Of a DNA stretch of 39,082 nt, positions 17,536 to 26,558 are shown piece after piece. Under the pieces are notes generated by a model. The model searched no databases. It was not told where the DNA came from and saw only the letters and a program-made list of their open reading frames with translations. The DNA comes from Promethearchaeota archaeon (GTDB lineage Archaea > Asgardarchaeota > Lokiarchaeia > Sigyniarchaeales > SOKP01). The stretch spans positions 1 through 39,082 of the forward strand of contig JABCSY010000032.1 in the NCBI GenBank assembly GCA_018238625.1, written 5' to 3'. Within the stretch, counting starts at the first letter, position 1; every line of letters starts with the position of its first letter. A program made the position numbers and the translations under genes.

Positions 17536-18813
17536 TTATCGATTGCTAAACAATATTCTGAAAACTAATATTGTAATTGAAGTATATGTAAGTAGGATTA
17601 TTATTGAAATTGTAATAAAGCTAATTAAAATTCCGACAATAACATAATTCTCAATATTTTTATTACGTGCTTTATTTTTTGTTCTGATCTTGATATAAGT
17701 AAAAAACAAGAATACTGCCCCCATTAATATTGAAATAATACAATTAAGATACACGACGCTTTTTAAGTATGACAGCCCATATCTCCAAACAATTACGCCG
17801 TTCGGGTTAATTTCGTAAACAACGCCCCCTATCCCGTTACCTACCAATACATTTCCATTTTCTAGCAAATCTGCTTCGTAAGGATTTATTAAATCTCCTT
17901 TGTATTCCCACACTATTTCTTTAGATTCTTTATTGATCTTAATAACTCTACTATTTAACGAATCTGTTATTAAAAGATTACCATCTGGCATCTCATCTGC
18001 ATCCCTTGGCCAATCTAAACCTCCTTGGTAAACCCATTCCACTTTTTTAGTAGTGTAATTAACCTCAATTATTCTATTATTTTCTGAATCTGAGATAATT
18101 ATATTTCCGTTGCTTAAATAATCGGGATTGTGTTGTCTATATAACAAAGAATGATTGCCATAATCCCCATAGTACCAAACTATATTATCAGGATTATTTG
18201 ATGGTCCATTTTTTTCTGCGGTATAATTTACTTCAACGATCATATCAAAATTTCGCATTGAAATTAAACAAGCGTTCCACGTACCACGCTGTTTAAAATC
18301 AACGTCATTTAAATGAGCCCAGTCAAAAACGAGAGGTTGGTCATAATAATGCCCTGAACCCCAATTTGAATTAACTTTAGTCCAATTAATAAGTTCTGGC
18401 TTCCACTCCCATACAATGTTTTTATTTGGATAGTCTACTTCTATTACCCTATCGTAGCCCGTATCAGCTATTAACAAATGCCCGTTAGCTAATTCGACTA
18501 TCTCATGAGGTTGGGCAAAACCAATCATTTCCCATACTTTATTACCGTTTCGATCTACTTCGAAAATTTTGTGGTCGGTGCTATTAGGTTCCACAGGAAT
18601 GTGATTTGCCATTCTGTTTTGATAATTTAAAATCTCTTGAAAACTAAAAGAACAAATTATAGTGTTCCCGTTGGATTTTCTATCCACATCTAGATACGCT
18701 GGCATCATGTTTGAATCGATAAAAATGGAATATAAGGTTACATTTGAAATTAAAAATAATGCTAAAAAAGAAAGTAAGGCTATTCGATTTCGGTTTAAGA
18801 AGCGTGTAATCAT
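17536..18813 (-). CDS. Membrane-anchored beta-propeller, arylsulfotransferase/NHL-like
   Basis: 425 residues. One hydrophobic segment lies at about 10-32 (signal anchor) and two near the C-terminus (about 345-370 and 390-420). Between them are repeated blades such as IVELANGHLLIADTGYDRVI, NGNIIISDSENNRIIEVN, MPDGNLLITDSLNSRVIKIN and LENGNVLVGNGIGGVVYEIN, each followed by V-W-x-Y/W. This repeat type occurs in ASST-like arylsulfotransferases and NHL/PQQ propellers. The propeller probably faces outside, with a His in the first blade (QPHEIV). Catalysis is not proven, and it may be a binding scaffold. It is the first gene of the surface-type cluster. Confidence 0.72.
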   Translation of the reverse strand: MITRFLNRNRIALLSFLALFLISNVTLYSIFIDSNMMPAYLDVDRKSNGNTIICSFSFQEILNYQNRMANHIPVEPNSTDHKIFEVDRNGNKVWEMIGFAQPHEIVELANGHLLIADTGYDRVIEVDYPNKNIVWEWKPELINWTKVNSNWGSGHYYDQPLVFDWAHLNDVDFKQRGTWNACLISMRNFDMIVEVNYTAEKNGPSNNPDNIVWYYGDYGNHSLLYRQHNPDYLSNGNIIISDSENNRIIEVNYTTKKVEWVYQGGLDWPRDADEMPDGNLLITDSLNSRVIKINKESKEIVWEYKGDLINPYEADLLENGNVLVGNGIGGVVYEINPNGVIVWRYGLSYLKSVVYLNCIISILMGAVFLFFTYIKIRTKNKARNKNIENYVIVGILISFITISIIILLTYTSITILVFRILFSNR

Positions 18814-19080
18814 ATTAATAGACTAATATTTTTATTAATATAACTATTACTGATTAAAAACTTTAAGATTTTAGAATAATTTTGTCGTGTTACTTTATTG
18901 TTAATAAAACTTACGTTAAATTTTTGTTCAGATGAAATATATATATCGAAATATAATTAAAGGAATGGGTTATTTCGGGGAAAATGTATATCTTTAAATA
19001 AAAGGGCGAATATGTTAATTACAACAAATTTAAAAAATTTGTTTAACACAAACAAAAAAAATTAAATGAGGAAAAAATAA

Positions 19081-19296
19081 ATGCTATTTATGACTTACGA
19101 CCCAACTGGAATGCTTGGGGGGCTATTGATTATTTACGTTGTTGTACTCGTAGTCGCGTTAATTATCAGTTTAGCTTTAGCAATTTGGGTATATAAAGAT
19201 GCCAAAAAGAGAGACATGAATGCAGCTGTATGGTTACTTATCGTTTTAGTAACTGGCTGTCTTGGATGTATTATCTATTTGGTTGTTAGAGATTAA
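19081..19296 (+). CDS. Small two-helix membrane protein (PLDc_N-like)
   Basis: 71 residues with two membrane helices (about 12-36 and 48-68) separated by WVYKDAKKRDMNA. This is the layout of the short phospholipase-D-nuclease N-terminal-like membrane proteins common in archaea. The second helix has TGCLGCIIYLV. GAGGAAA about ten bases upstream acts as ribosome binding site. Function unknown. Confidence 0.7.
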   Translation: MLFMTYDPTGMLGGLLIIYVVVLVVALIISLALAIWVYKDAKKRDMNAAVWLLIVLVTGCLGCIIYLVVRD

Positions 19297-19335
19297 TTTA
19301 GAAATATTTAGAAATATTTATCTTAAAATCAACTA

Positions 19336-19351
19336 TTTTTTTTATTTTTTT
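19336..19351 (+). terminator. T-rich terminator
   Basis: Runs of eight and seven T separated by one A, 40 bases after the stop of the small membrane protein, fit the U-rich terminators of archaea. No hairpin is needed. Confidence 0.5.
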
Positions 19352-19410
19352 ATAAACAAAAACACTTAAAATTATTTTAAATATCAAAATTTGAGGTTTC
19401 TCCTTCAATC

Positions 19411-19986
19411 ATGGTAAAATTTTTTAAAAAAATTAGGAAAAAGATTTCTCGTTTTAGCTTACTTGTTTCTGATTTCAAACCTATACTACTATCGCATCAC
19501 CCAAATTGCGACCATTTTTCTAACCATGTTTACCATATAGGAAAATATAGGTTTTGTATTGGTTGTTTTACGCTTTATCCTTTCATATTAATAACAATTA
19601 TTCTTACTTTATTATTCGTCGAATTAAATACCTACAATTTAGTGTTGTTGTATCTAATATCTTTTGCTTTTTTTGCTCCAATTATCCTGAATATTGTAGG
19701 CTTAACAAAATATAAGTTTTTAAAAATTTTCTCAAAAGCTTCTAACGGTATAGGATTAGGATTTCATGTCGTTTCAGTAATTTTCATACCCCTTCCAATA
19801 ATACTTAAAATTCTTGTTTTGTTAGAAATTAATTTTCTTATAGGGGTCATTGCATATATCAGATCAAATCATATAAAAAAAGAGTGTTTAAATTGCGATT
19901 ATGAAGGCGATTGGGATAATTGTCCCGCGTGGAAACCAATTAGAGATAAATTATACGAGCACGGATTCAGAAAAAGGAAAAAATAA
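19411..19986 (+). CDS. DUF2085-like membrane protein with Cys/His pairs
   Basis: 191 residues. A basic N-terminus is followed by LLSHHPNCDHF, GKYRFCIGCFTLYP, three or four hydrophobic helices (about 65-150), then a C-terminal ECLNCDYEGDWDNCPAW module. The pairing of HH-x-x-C with C-x-x-C resembles DUF2085 proteins (putative metal-binding membrane proteins of unknown role). The two Cys pairs on both sides of the membrane block could bind zinc. GAGG 15 or so bases upstream supports the ATG. A paralogue sits at 22505-23116, and a broken copy of its C-terminus at 20796-20928. Confidence 0.6.
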   Translation: MVKFFKKIRKKISRFSLLVSDFKPILLSHHPNCDHFSNHVYHIGKYRFCIGCFTLYPFILITIILTLLFVELNTYNLVLLYLISFAFFAPIILNIVGLTKYKFLKIFSKASNGIGLGFHVVSVIFIPLPIILKILVLLEINFLIGVIAYIRSNHIKKECLNCDYEGDWDNCPAWKPIRDKLYEHGFRKRKK

Positions 19987-20714
19987 AAGTTTTAAAATAG
20001 CTATTACTTAAAAATATTGGATATTCAATTAAAAGTTAATACTATTTTTGGGAAGAAATTATCATGTCAGTTCGCGCAGAAATATTAAATGGAAGAGTAA
20101 AACAAATTGTTAAATCTGAATCGGGTAATTTAGCTTTCATGCTCGAAGATAATTCAGGTAATGTTCATTATTGTTTTTCAGCAGGAAAAAAGCCATTACT
20201 TAATTCATCGGACCAACTTGTCCTGATTGGCTCTTATCTTTCAGCTAGCAAATTTAGAGTTAGTTTTATTCTAAATAAAACAAAGAATACGGAAGTTAAC
20301 TTAGTAGAAACAAAAAGTGATTGGATATACAATGGTACTTTGATTTTAGCTATATTGGTTACATGCGTATTTGTATTTTATTTCATTTTCAGTTTCTTTT
20401 TGTCCCCCCCAGTTGATCCTTATGGGTACAGTTATACTTTTACATTAATAACTCGAATTTTTCTCATACTTTTATTAGGACCAACAATGATAATTTTATG
20501 GATATTAGTTGCATTTTTTTCAAAATCGAGAAAAAAGGGCTCTGATTCAGAGAGAGAGATATTAAAACTGAAAAAAGAGTATCAAGAGTATTACAGTAAA
20601 GCACCGTCTACTACTACAACAAGTTCGTTAACGAAACCTAATTTTTGTCCTAATTGTGGTGGGAAATTACCTGTTGAAGCTAAATTTTGCCCTAGTTGTG
20701 GTTCAGAATTCTAG
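19854..20714 (+). repeat. Tandem duplication, copy 1
   Basis: Covers the 3' end of the DUF2085-like gene plus the following zinc-ribbon gene. It matches 20796-21650 at an offset of 942-945 bases with many substitutions and small indels. Copy 1 keeps both reading frames intact and is probably the original. Confidence 0.85.
20064..20714 (+). CDS. Membrane protein with C-terminal zinc ribbon (paralogue 1)
   Basis: 216 residues: an N-terminal beta-rich domain (about 1-80, SVRAEILNGRVKQIVKSESG, CFSAGKKPLL), two membrane helices (about 90-115 and 130-152), a charged linker, and a zinc ribbon at the end (NFCPNCGGKLP then KFCPSCGSEF, four Cys). The N-terminal part looks like a small OB- or SH3-like barrel, which is a guess. 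The termini probably face the cytoplasm. The next gene along is a diverged tandem copy. Function unknown. Confidence 0.75.
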   Translation: MSVRAEILNGRVKQIVKSESGNLAFMLEDNSGNVHYCFSAGKKPLLNSSDQLVLIGSYLSASKFRVSFILNKTKNTEVNLVETKSDWIYNGTLILAILVTCVFVFYFIFSFFLSPPVDPYGYSYTFTLITRIFLILLLGPTMIILWILVAFFSKSRKKGSDSEREILKLKKEYQEYYSKAPSTTTTSSLTKPNFCPNCGGKLPVEAKFCPSCGSEF

Positions 20715-20795
20715 ATTCATTATTTTAATATTCATTAAACATCTATTTATTTAGAAAATTAAAAATAATCTTCAAAATTTTAGTTTTATCAATGG

Positions 20796-20928
20796 ATATA
20801 TCAGATCAAATCATATAAAAAAGGAGTGCTTCAATTGTGAATATGAAGGCGATTGGGATAATAGTCCCGCGTGGAAACCAATTAGGGATAAATTATAGGA
20901 GCACGGATTCCGACAAAGGAAAAAATAA
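20796..20928 (+). pseudogene. Decayed C-terminal fragment of the DUF2085-like gene
   Basis: Reads RSNHIKKECFNCEYEGDWDN, then SPAWKPIRDKL, a TAG stop, EHGFRQRKK and the old stop. Relative to the intact gene at 19411-19986 it has the TAC-to-TAG change and one Cys-to-Ser change. Only about 40 codons were copied and there is no start codon, so it cannot encode the protein. Confidence 0.88.
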
Positions 20929-20973
20929 AAGTTTTAAAATAAGTATTGCTTAAAAATATTCGATATTCAACAA

Positions 20974-20994
20974 ATTATTATTATTATTATTATT
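20974..20994 (+). repeat. (ATT)7 microsatellite
   Basis: Seven perfect ATT units lie 14 bases before the start codon of the second zinc-ribbon gene and are absent from the matching place in copy 1. Changes in unit number would alter the leader length but not the reading frame. Confidence 0.9.
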
Positions 20995-21008
20995 AAGAAG
21001 AAATCAGC

Positions 21009-21650
21009 ATGTCAGTTCGCGCAGAAATATTAGAAGGAAGAGTCAAACAATTCGTTAAATCTGAATCGGGTAATTTAGTCTTCATGCTAGAAAACAATCA
21101 AGGTAACATGCAATATTGTTTTTCAGCAGGAAAAAAGCCATTACTTAATTCATTAGATGTTCTTGTTCTGTTTGGTTCTTACATTTCAGGTAGCAAATTT
21201 AGAGTTAGTTTTATTCTAAATAAAACAAAAAAAACAGAAGAAAACTTAATAGAAACAAAAAGTGATTGGACATACAAAGTTTCTTTAGTTTTAGCTATAT
21301 TGGTCACATGCGGATTGTTATTATATCTCATTTTCAGGCCACATTTATTTCCTTATGGGAGTTATAGTTATGTTTATTCGATTATAATTACAATTTTTTC
21401 AATAGTTTTCTTTGTACCAATAATGATAATTTTATGGGTACTAACTGCATTTTTTTCAAAATCGAGAAAAAAGGGCTCTGAATTAGATAGAGAGATATTA
21501 AAACTGAAAGAAGAATATTACAGTAAAGCACCAGCTACTTCTAAGATAAAAACTGTGGATACGATAACGAAACCTAATTTTTGTCCTAATTGTGGTGGGA
21601 AATTACCTGCTGAAGCGAAGTTTTGCCCTTCTTGTGGTTCAGAATTCTGA
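21009..21650 (+). CDS. Membrane protein with C-terminal zinc ribbon (paralogue 2)
   Basis: 213 residues with the same plan as the gene at 20064: N-terminal beta domain, two membrane helices and a CPNCGGKLP / CPSCGSEF zinc ribbon. Ends and the N-terminal 50 residues are most conserved; the membrane segments and linker have diverged most. All four zinc cysteines are kept and there are no internal stops, so the copy appears to be under selection. GAAGAAAT before the ATG is a poor ribbon-gene ribosome site in both copies. Function unknown. Confidence 0.75.
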   Translation: MSVRAEILEGRVKQFVKSESGNLVFMLENNQGNMQYCFSAGKKPLLNSLDVLVLFGSYISGSKFRVSFILNKTKKTEENLIETKSDWTYKVSLVLAILVTCGLLLYLIFRPHLFPYGSYSYVYSIIITIFSIVFFVPIMIILWVLTAFFSKSRKKGSELDREILKLKEEYYSKAPATSKIKTVDTITKPNFCPNCGGKLPAEAKFCPSCGSEF

Positions 21651-21780
21651 TTTCGGAATCAATTTGTAAATAATAAAATACAAACTAATTTTCTTAATAT
21701 AAAAATTTGGTAATAATAAGTAACAGTTTTGACGAAAAGCACGCAAATATTTTTAATAAACGATTAAAAAAGGAATATTG

Positions 21781-22050
21781 TTAGATGTAGCTTTCTTGGG
21801 CTTCAAGCTCGTCATATTCGATCTCTCGCAACCTCATTCTCACTTCTCGAGGCGAGTACATATGCTTTAATAGACTAATTACAGTTTCATGTATGGATTC
21901 AAGATTATCGGTAGCGCATTGGTAATATATATTATTCTCTAAAAGATTAATTTTAAAGATCTCTTTTAAGCCTGTTAAAGATTCTTTTATTTTTTTGTAT
22001 TCCTCATCAAATACATCGTCAATATTTCTTTCATTTACTTTTACAAACAT
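21781..22050 (-). CDS. Small acidic protein, not recognised
   Basis: 89 residues with start MFVKVNERNIDDVFDEEYKK and end ELEAQESYI. Predicted mostly helical with a central strand pair (FKINLLENNIYYQCATDN), soluble and acidic. No motif is recognised. The composition and an ATG start in a gap between plus-strand genes support coding, but expression is unproven. Confidence 0.5.
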   Translation of the reverse strand: MFVKVNERNIDDVFDEEYKKIKESLTGLKEIFKINLLENNIYYQCATDNLESIHETVISLLKHMYSPREVRMRLREIEYDELEAQESYI

Positions 22051-22504
22051 TTTTCATCAAAGCTATTTTTTTTTATGTTTCTATGATAGAAATATGATTT
22101 TTAGTATTTAAATCATGACTTTTTTCGTACATTTCTGATCGTTATGGGAATTATTTCGGAAAGATAAAGGAACGAAAACGGAAATTGCATTATCAAAATC
22201 GTTAATTCTTTTTGATAAATTATGTTGATATGCCACAAAAGCACAAATCATCTGTAAAGAAAAAAGTCATTTATATCACTTTTCTGTGATTTTTAAGTTT
22301 TCATTTGACTAATATTCAACAATTTTAGTAAGTAATAATTGTTTTTAGTAATTTTACATTTATTTGAGGTTAGCGATTTAATCTTGCTTCTTTACGCAAA
22401 ATTTGATGATAGTTATTTTTTTATTTGAACTAAGACATCTTTATAGGATGTATCATACATCTTTTGTGATTAATAACTAAAGATTAAATCTATTTATCGA
22501 TATT
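22051..22504. other. 454-base gene-free stretch
   Basis: No open frame with family similarity is seen. It holds a possible 8-bp hairpin (TATCAAAA/TTTTGATA near 22191-22218) and the palindrome listed at 22447-22461. It probably contains the divergent promoters of the 21781 and 22505 genes. Confidence 0.5.
22447..22461. promoter_or_regulatory. Palindrome GATGTAT-C-ATACATC
   Basis: A perfect 7+1+7 palindrome 43 bases upstream of the second DUF2085-like gene. Its size and position near the expected promoter fit a dimeric regulator site. The regulator is unknown. Confidence 0.4.
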
Positions 22505-23116
22505 ATGAAAGGTAAAGAGAAAAAAAGGAGCAAGCTATCAGAAACTTTCTTAGTCCTTAAGAGCTTTGGTTCATTTTTTCTTAGTCACCACCCAGAATGC
22601 GAGAGATTCAAGGGACACGCAATTAAACTTGGCAAATACGAATTTTGCATAGGGTGTTTTATTGGATATCCTACTTCGTTCATATCGATAATAATTCTTG
22701 GAGTTTTTAAACTAACCGAATCAATTCCTTCAAATTATCTAATAATTTTTGGTATTTTGTTTATGTTAACCTTTTTTCTGAGCTTAACAGGAGCAACGAA
22801 AATTAAAGTTATAAAAATTATTCAAAAAATATTTATAGGATTTGGTTCAGCTTTGATATATTGGGGGATTTTTTCTCTTGATTTTTCGGATTCTACAAAT
22901 TTTATAATCTTTATTTTAGTTTTTAGTACTATCATTACTTTTTTAAACACTTATCACGCATATGGGTTATACAAAACATGTAAAAAATGTGAGTTTCAAT
23001 TTAAATGGGGTCAGTGTTCCGGTTTTGAAGCTATTAGAAATAAATTGAAAAAATATGACCTTCCAGATCTTATAGTGGATATTGAATTTCGTTCAAAAAG
23101 CAGAAAGGAAAATTAG
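22505..23116 (+). CDS. DUF2085-like membrane protein, paralogue
   Basis: 203 residues, same plan as the gene at 19411: basic start, FLSHHPECERFKGHAIKLG, KYEFCIGCFIGYP, four hydrophobic helices (about 52-155), then CKKCEFQFKWGQCSGFEAIR. Both Cys pairs and the His-His-x-x-Cys are kept. The C-terminus is longer and basic. It was not part of the tandem duplication, so it is an older paralogue. Function unknown; metal binding is inferred. Confidence 0.6.
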   Translation: MKGKEKKRSKLSETFLVLKSFGSFFLSHHPECERFKGHAIKLGKYEFCIGCFIGYPTSFISIIILGVFKLTESIPSNYLIIFGILFMLTFFLSLTGATKIKVIKIIQKIFIGFGSALIYWGIFSLDFSDSTNFIIFILVFSTIITFLNTYHAYGLYKTCKKCEFQFKWGQCSGFEAIRNKLKKYDLPDLIVDIEFRSKSRKEN

Positions 23117-23139
23117 AAAATATTATATATGAAATATTT

Positions 23140-24204
23140 TTATTTTAACAAAATATCCCAATCTAAATGTTCTTTTACGAGTTTCAAGACAAGTTTGATT
23201 TCTTCCTCTTGAATTCCGGGTCTTACGCGTTCCATGTTCCTTATTGTTGTGTAGGTGTCAGAGGGACTTAGAATAATGGGTATCTTTTTCTCGTTTGCCG
23301 CGTATATTACTTTAGCGTCTGGATGTATAAAGCCTGTCAATATCAACGCCAAAACATTTTCTTCAATGGCTGCTAAAGCAATATCTGGACGATCTCCTCC
23401 CGTGATTACTACCACTCTTTTTACTGAATGCAAGTATTTTAAGGCAGCTTGGACGTTCATTGCAACTATAAGATATGTCTCTACGATAGAATTTAACCCT
23501 TCGATTGCCGAATGATTTATAAGTTCACCGCCAATAGCTTCCATTAACTCTGAAACCCGTGGGGACAGCAACTCTAAACTCTTTTCAATAAGACCAATTA
23601 TAGGAATATCATAGCGTTTAATATGATTTTCCTCTAGTTCTTCAATCCGCGCTTTATAATCGTAGTCAATCTTGTTAAATATGACTCCTTTTATCTTTAT
23701 ATTTCTAAATTCAAAATACTTCTTCGCAAAAAACAAATTATCAATGCATTTATCAGACGATTCTGTTTGAATAAAAACTAATTCGTTGATTCCTAGAGCT
23801 TGGGCAACTGTAATATCGTCCAACCCAACTCGGATGTATTTTTTGATACTTGGCGCTCCTTCGATAATGACGTAATCGTATGATTTACTCAACTCGACAT
23901 GCGCGTTTTTAATTATTTGGAGATTGTCTTCTTTTTTAGTCGCATCGATTAAATCGACATAATAACAATCTGGAATTGATACAGGACTAATGATATCGTA
24001 CGGTAAGGTAGTTTTAAAAATTGTATTTTGAATAAAACCAACGTCTCGATCAGCTTTATCTGAAAAAGCTCCTTTTGGAATGCCGATTGGTTTAAAATAC
24101 GCTACTTTTTTACCGTCTTCTTGTAACTTTGACATGATTCCAATCGTTAAAAGGCTTTTTCCAACATGTTCTCGCAATGAGCATAAATATATTGATTTTA
24201 CCAT
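23140..24204 (-). CDS. BioD-like P-loop / DRTGG domain protein (Pta N-terminal-like)
   Basis: 354 residues from the chosen start. The N-terminal dethiobiotin-synthetase-like P-loop domain (SLREHVGKSLLTIGIMSKL, KKVAYFKPIG, YDYVIIEGAPS) is followed by a DRTGG domain (VVVITGGDRPDIALAAI, ALILTGFIHP). This pair is the N-terminal part of long phosphotransacetylases and occurs alone in archaea, probably as a regulator or nucleotide sensor. The ATG at 24204 is chosen because AAGGA lies just before it; an upstream in-frame TTG at 24228 would swallow that site. It is 63 bases behind the acetyl-CoA synthetase gene on the same strand, so a shared transcript and a role in acetyl-CoA/acetate metabolism are likely. 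Confidence 0.85.
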   Translation of the reverse strand: MVKSIYLCSLREHVGKSLLTIGIMSKLQEDGKKVAYFKPIGIPKGAFSDKADRDVGFIQNTIFKTTLPYDIISPVSIPDCYYVDLIDATKKEDNLQIIKNAHVELSKSYDYVIIEGAPSIKKYIRVGLDDITVAQALGINELVFIQTESSDKCIDNLFFAKKYFEFRNIKIKGVIFNKIDYDYKARIEELEENHIKRYDIPIIGLIEKSLELLSPRVSELMEAIGGELINHSAIEGLNSIVETYLIVAMNVQAALKYLHSVKRVVVITGGDRPDIALAAIEENVLALILTGFIHPDAKVIYAANEKKIPIILSPSDTYTTIRNMERVRPGIQEEEIKLVLKLVKEHLDWDILLK

Positions 24205-24267
24205 CTTTGATTCCTTTTTTCTTTTCAAATTTTATTATATTGTTAATTTTTTATATTTTTAGATATT

Positions 24268-26439
24268 TCATTCTCGTGATATTGTTATTTTAATGTCTAC
24301 CGCTGAATAACCTTTAATAAAACTTAATAGGGGGTTGATGTCTAATTCCATTATTTCCGGGAAGTCGTTAACTAATTGTGAAAGGCGTAATAAAACGTCA
24401 ATTATTGATTCGATGTCTGACGCGCTTTCACCGCGTACTCCGTGTAAGAGACTAAAGATTCTTGTTTTTTGAAGCATTTCTGCTGCGTTATCTCTTGTAA
24501 ACTTGTAAGATAAAGCAAAGGAAACGTCTTTAAGAAAATTAGCATAAATGCCACCAGATCCAATCATTAACAACGGTCCAAATTGGGCATCTCGCGACAT
24601 GCCAATAATTAACTCGTTAACTTTCTTTTCCTGTTTAATATTTACCATTTCTTGTATTTCTACGCCGTAAATTTTGACATTTTGTGGACCAAACTTTTTT
24701 GCGTTATCAACTATTTGAATAAACGCTTCAAAAGCTTTCTCTGGAGTACCGATGTCTAAAATAATCCCTCCAACATCCGTTTTATGTATTATTTGTGGGC
24801 TTACGATTTTCATTACAGAATTTCCGATTACTTCTTGATATGCCATTGCTTCTCTGGGTGTTCTTGCTAATCTTGTTCTTGGAGATTTAATACCGTAACA
24901 TTCAAAAACCTCGCTTGTCTCGTGGCTTAAAAGAACCGTTCTCTCGTCGTTTCTTACGCTATTAAATATCTCTTTAACTTTTTCTTTTTGAACATCAAAT
25001 TTTGGAATTTCTATATCTTCAAGAGCAGATTTATTTAAAAAATGGTTATATTTGACTAATGCTTTAAGAGATTGAGCAGCTCTCTCTGGGAAAGGATAGC
25101 AAGGAATATGATGTTGCTTCAAATATTTGGTTGCCTCGACCATGGAAACGCCGCCTATAAGGGAACAAACAATTGGCTTATTCTGTAAGTGTTTTGACGA
25201 TATTTCATGCACTAATTCAGCTACATCGTAAGGGTGCGTTTGCGCTTGTGGGCTCATTATAATAAGAGCGCCATATGTTGTAACGTCCTCTTCTTTTACT
25301 GCTTCATGGCTGTTATCGTTATTTAGCCCAAAAACGGTTTTTATAGTAAATTTATATCTATCTGGAGTAGCGTCTCCAATTATATCTATAGGGTTAAATA
25401 TTGCTGCTTCTGCAGGTAAATTCTCTCGTAACATATGCAATATGGGTTCGGTAAATTGGGCAAATTTTAGCTCTTCGCGTTCAAATGCGTCAGTAGCTAT
25501 TATTCCTGGACCACCCGCGTTAGTTATGATCGCAAAGGAGTTTTTATTAGGAATTGGTTGAAATAAAAAGATTTCTCCGTAATCAAAAAGGTCAGCTATT
25601 GTTTTTGCTCTTAAAACACCACATTTGTGAAAAGCTAAATCGTATGCGATGTCAGAACCTGCTAACGCCCCAGTATGACTTGAAGCAGCCCTAGCTCCAG
25701 CCTCACTAACTCCAGCCTTCAATATAACAATTGGTTTTTTCCTTGCTGCTTTAGATACGACTCTTAGGAATTTTTCTCCTTTTTCTATGCTTTCTAAATA
25801 ACAAAGAATTACAGACGTATCATCATCGTTCGCTAAGTATTCAATAAAATCAATTTCGTCCATATCTGCTTTATTTCCTAAACTTATATTGCAAGAAAAA
25901 CCAAAAGCTTGGTCCATTGAGAAATCCATAAACGACGTTAGAAAGGCACCAGATTGAGAAATCATGGCGATGCGTCCCTTTTTGGGAGTATTAGCTGCAA
26001 AAGAACCGTTGTAAGAAGTCCCAATAAATCCTAAACAATTTGGTCCAATAATTCTCATGCCATACTTATTTGCAACTTCAATTAGCTCTTGTTCACGAGT
26101 TATTCCTTCGCCCCCGATCTCTTTAAAACCGGCGGTGATAACAACTAAACCCTTTATTCCTTTCTTTCCACATTCTTCTGCGATGGAATTAACAAACTTA
26201 CCAGGAATAACAAATAATGCTATGTCAATATCCTCTGGTACGTCTAAAACGCTCTTATAGGCTTTATATCCCAATATTTCTTTAGTTTTTGGATTAATAG
26301 GAAAAATTTTTCCAGAATATTTTGATTCAATGATATTTTTTAAAACGTTATAACCTACTTTACCGGGCGTAGCACTGGCTCCTATAACTGCAATGCTTTT
26401 AGGGTTGAAAAAATAAGAAATATCGGAAGTATCGTTCAT
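24268..26439 (-). CDS. acdA: ADP-forming acetate-CoA ligase, fused alpha-beta subunits
   Basis: 723 residues. It makes ATP from acetyl-CoA, ADP and phosphate, releasing acetate or related acids. The alpha part has CoA-binding FNPKSIAVIGASATPGKVG, IIGPNCLGF and the phospho-histidine His255 in SSHTGALAGSD. The beta part, from about residue 500, is an ATP-grasp domain with VMKIVSPQIIHKTDVGGI, LLMIGSGGIYAN and LDINPLL. Full length for fused archaeal enzymes. It diverges from the cyclophilin gene and is followed by the BioD/DRTGG gene. The carboxylic acid used cannot be told from sequence. It fits fermentative energy saving. Confidence 0.95.
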   Translation of the reverse strand: MNDTSDISYFFNPKSIAVIGASATPGKVGYNVLKNIIESKYSGKIFPINPKTKEILGYKAYKSVLDVPEDIDIALFVIPGKFVNSIAEECGKKGIKGLVVITAGFKEIGGEGITREQELIEVANKYGMRIIGPNCLGFIGTSYNGSFAANTPKKGRIAMISQSGAFLTSFMDFSMDQAFGFSCNISLGNKADMDEIDFIEYLANDDDTSVILCYLESIEKGEKFLRVVSKAARKKPIVILKAGVSEAGARAASSHTGALAGSDIAYDLAFHKCGVLRAKTIADLFDYGEIFLFQPIPNKNSFAIITNAGGPGIIATDAFEREELKFAQFTEPILHMLRENLPAEAAIFNPIDIIGDATPDRYKFTIKTVFGLNNDNSHEAVKEEDVTTYGALIIMSPQAQTHPYDVAELVHEISSKHLQNKPIVCSLIGGVSMVEATKYLKQHHIPCYPFPERAAQSLKALVKYNHFLNKSALEDIEIPKFDVQKEKVKEIFNSVRNDERTVLLSHETSEVFECYGIKSPRTRLARTPREAMAYQEVIGNSVMKIVSPQIIHKTDVGGIILDIGTPEKAFEAFIQIVDNAKKFGPQNVKIYGVEIQEMVNIKQEKKVNELIIGMSRDAQFGPLLMIGSGGIYANFLKDVSFALSYKFTRDNAAEMLQKTRIFSLLHGVRGESASDIESIIDVLLRLSQLVNDFPEIMELDINPLLSFIKGYSAVDIKITISRE

Positions 26440-26558
26440 TTTTGCATTGATGCTAAATGATTTTAAGTTTAATTACATAAGTATTTTATAACTTTTATAA
26501 GGTTTCTAAAGTATTTTTTAATAAATATTTTTAGTAATAACGCACTAAAACATATAAT

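Larger units (their letters stand above)
20796..21650 (+). repeat. Tandem duplication, copy 2
   Basis: Second copy of 19854-20714. It contains the broken DUF2085 tail and a complete, diverged zinc-ribbon gene. Copy 2 has gained a short ATT array in the stretch before the gene. Confidence 0.85.

Noticed and set aside
19411..19986. Vitamin K epoxide reductase-like protein
   Set aside because: Cys pairs beside membrane helices look superficially similar, but the CxxC is in the N-terminal soluble stretch with HHxxC, and the helix layout does not fit.
20974..20994. CRISPR-like repeats
   Set aside because: This is only a trinucleotide microsatellite; no regularly spaced repeats of 23-37 bases were seen anywhere in the window.
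23140..24228. BioD/DRTGG protein starting at TTG 24228
   Set aside because: The AAGGA ribosome site lies inside this extension, directly before ATG 24204, which starts at the conserved first strand.
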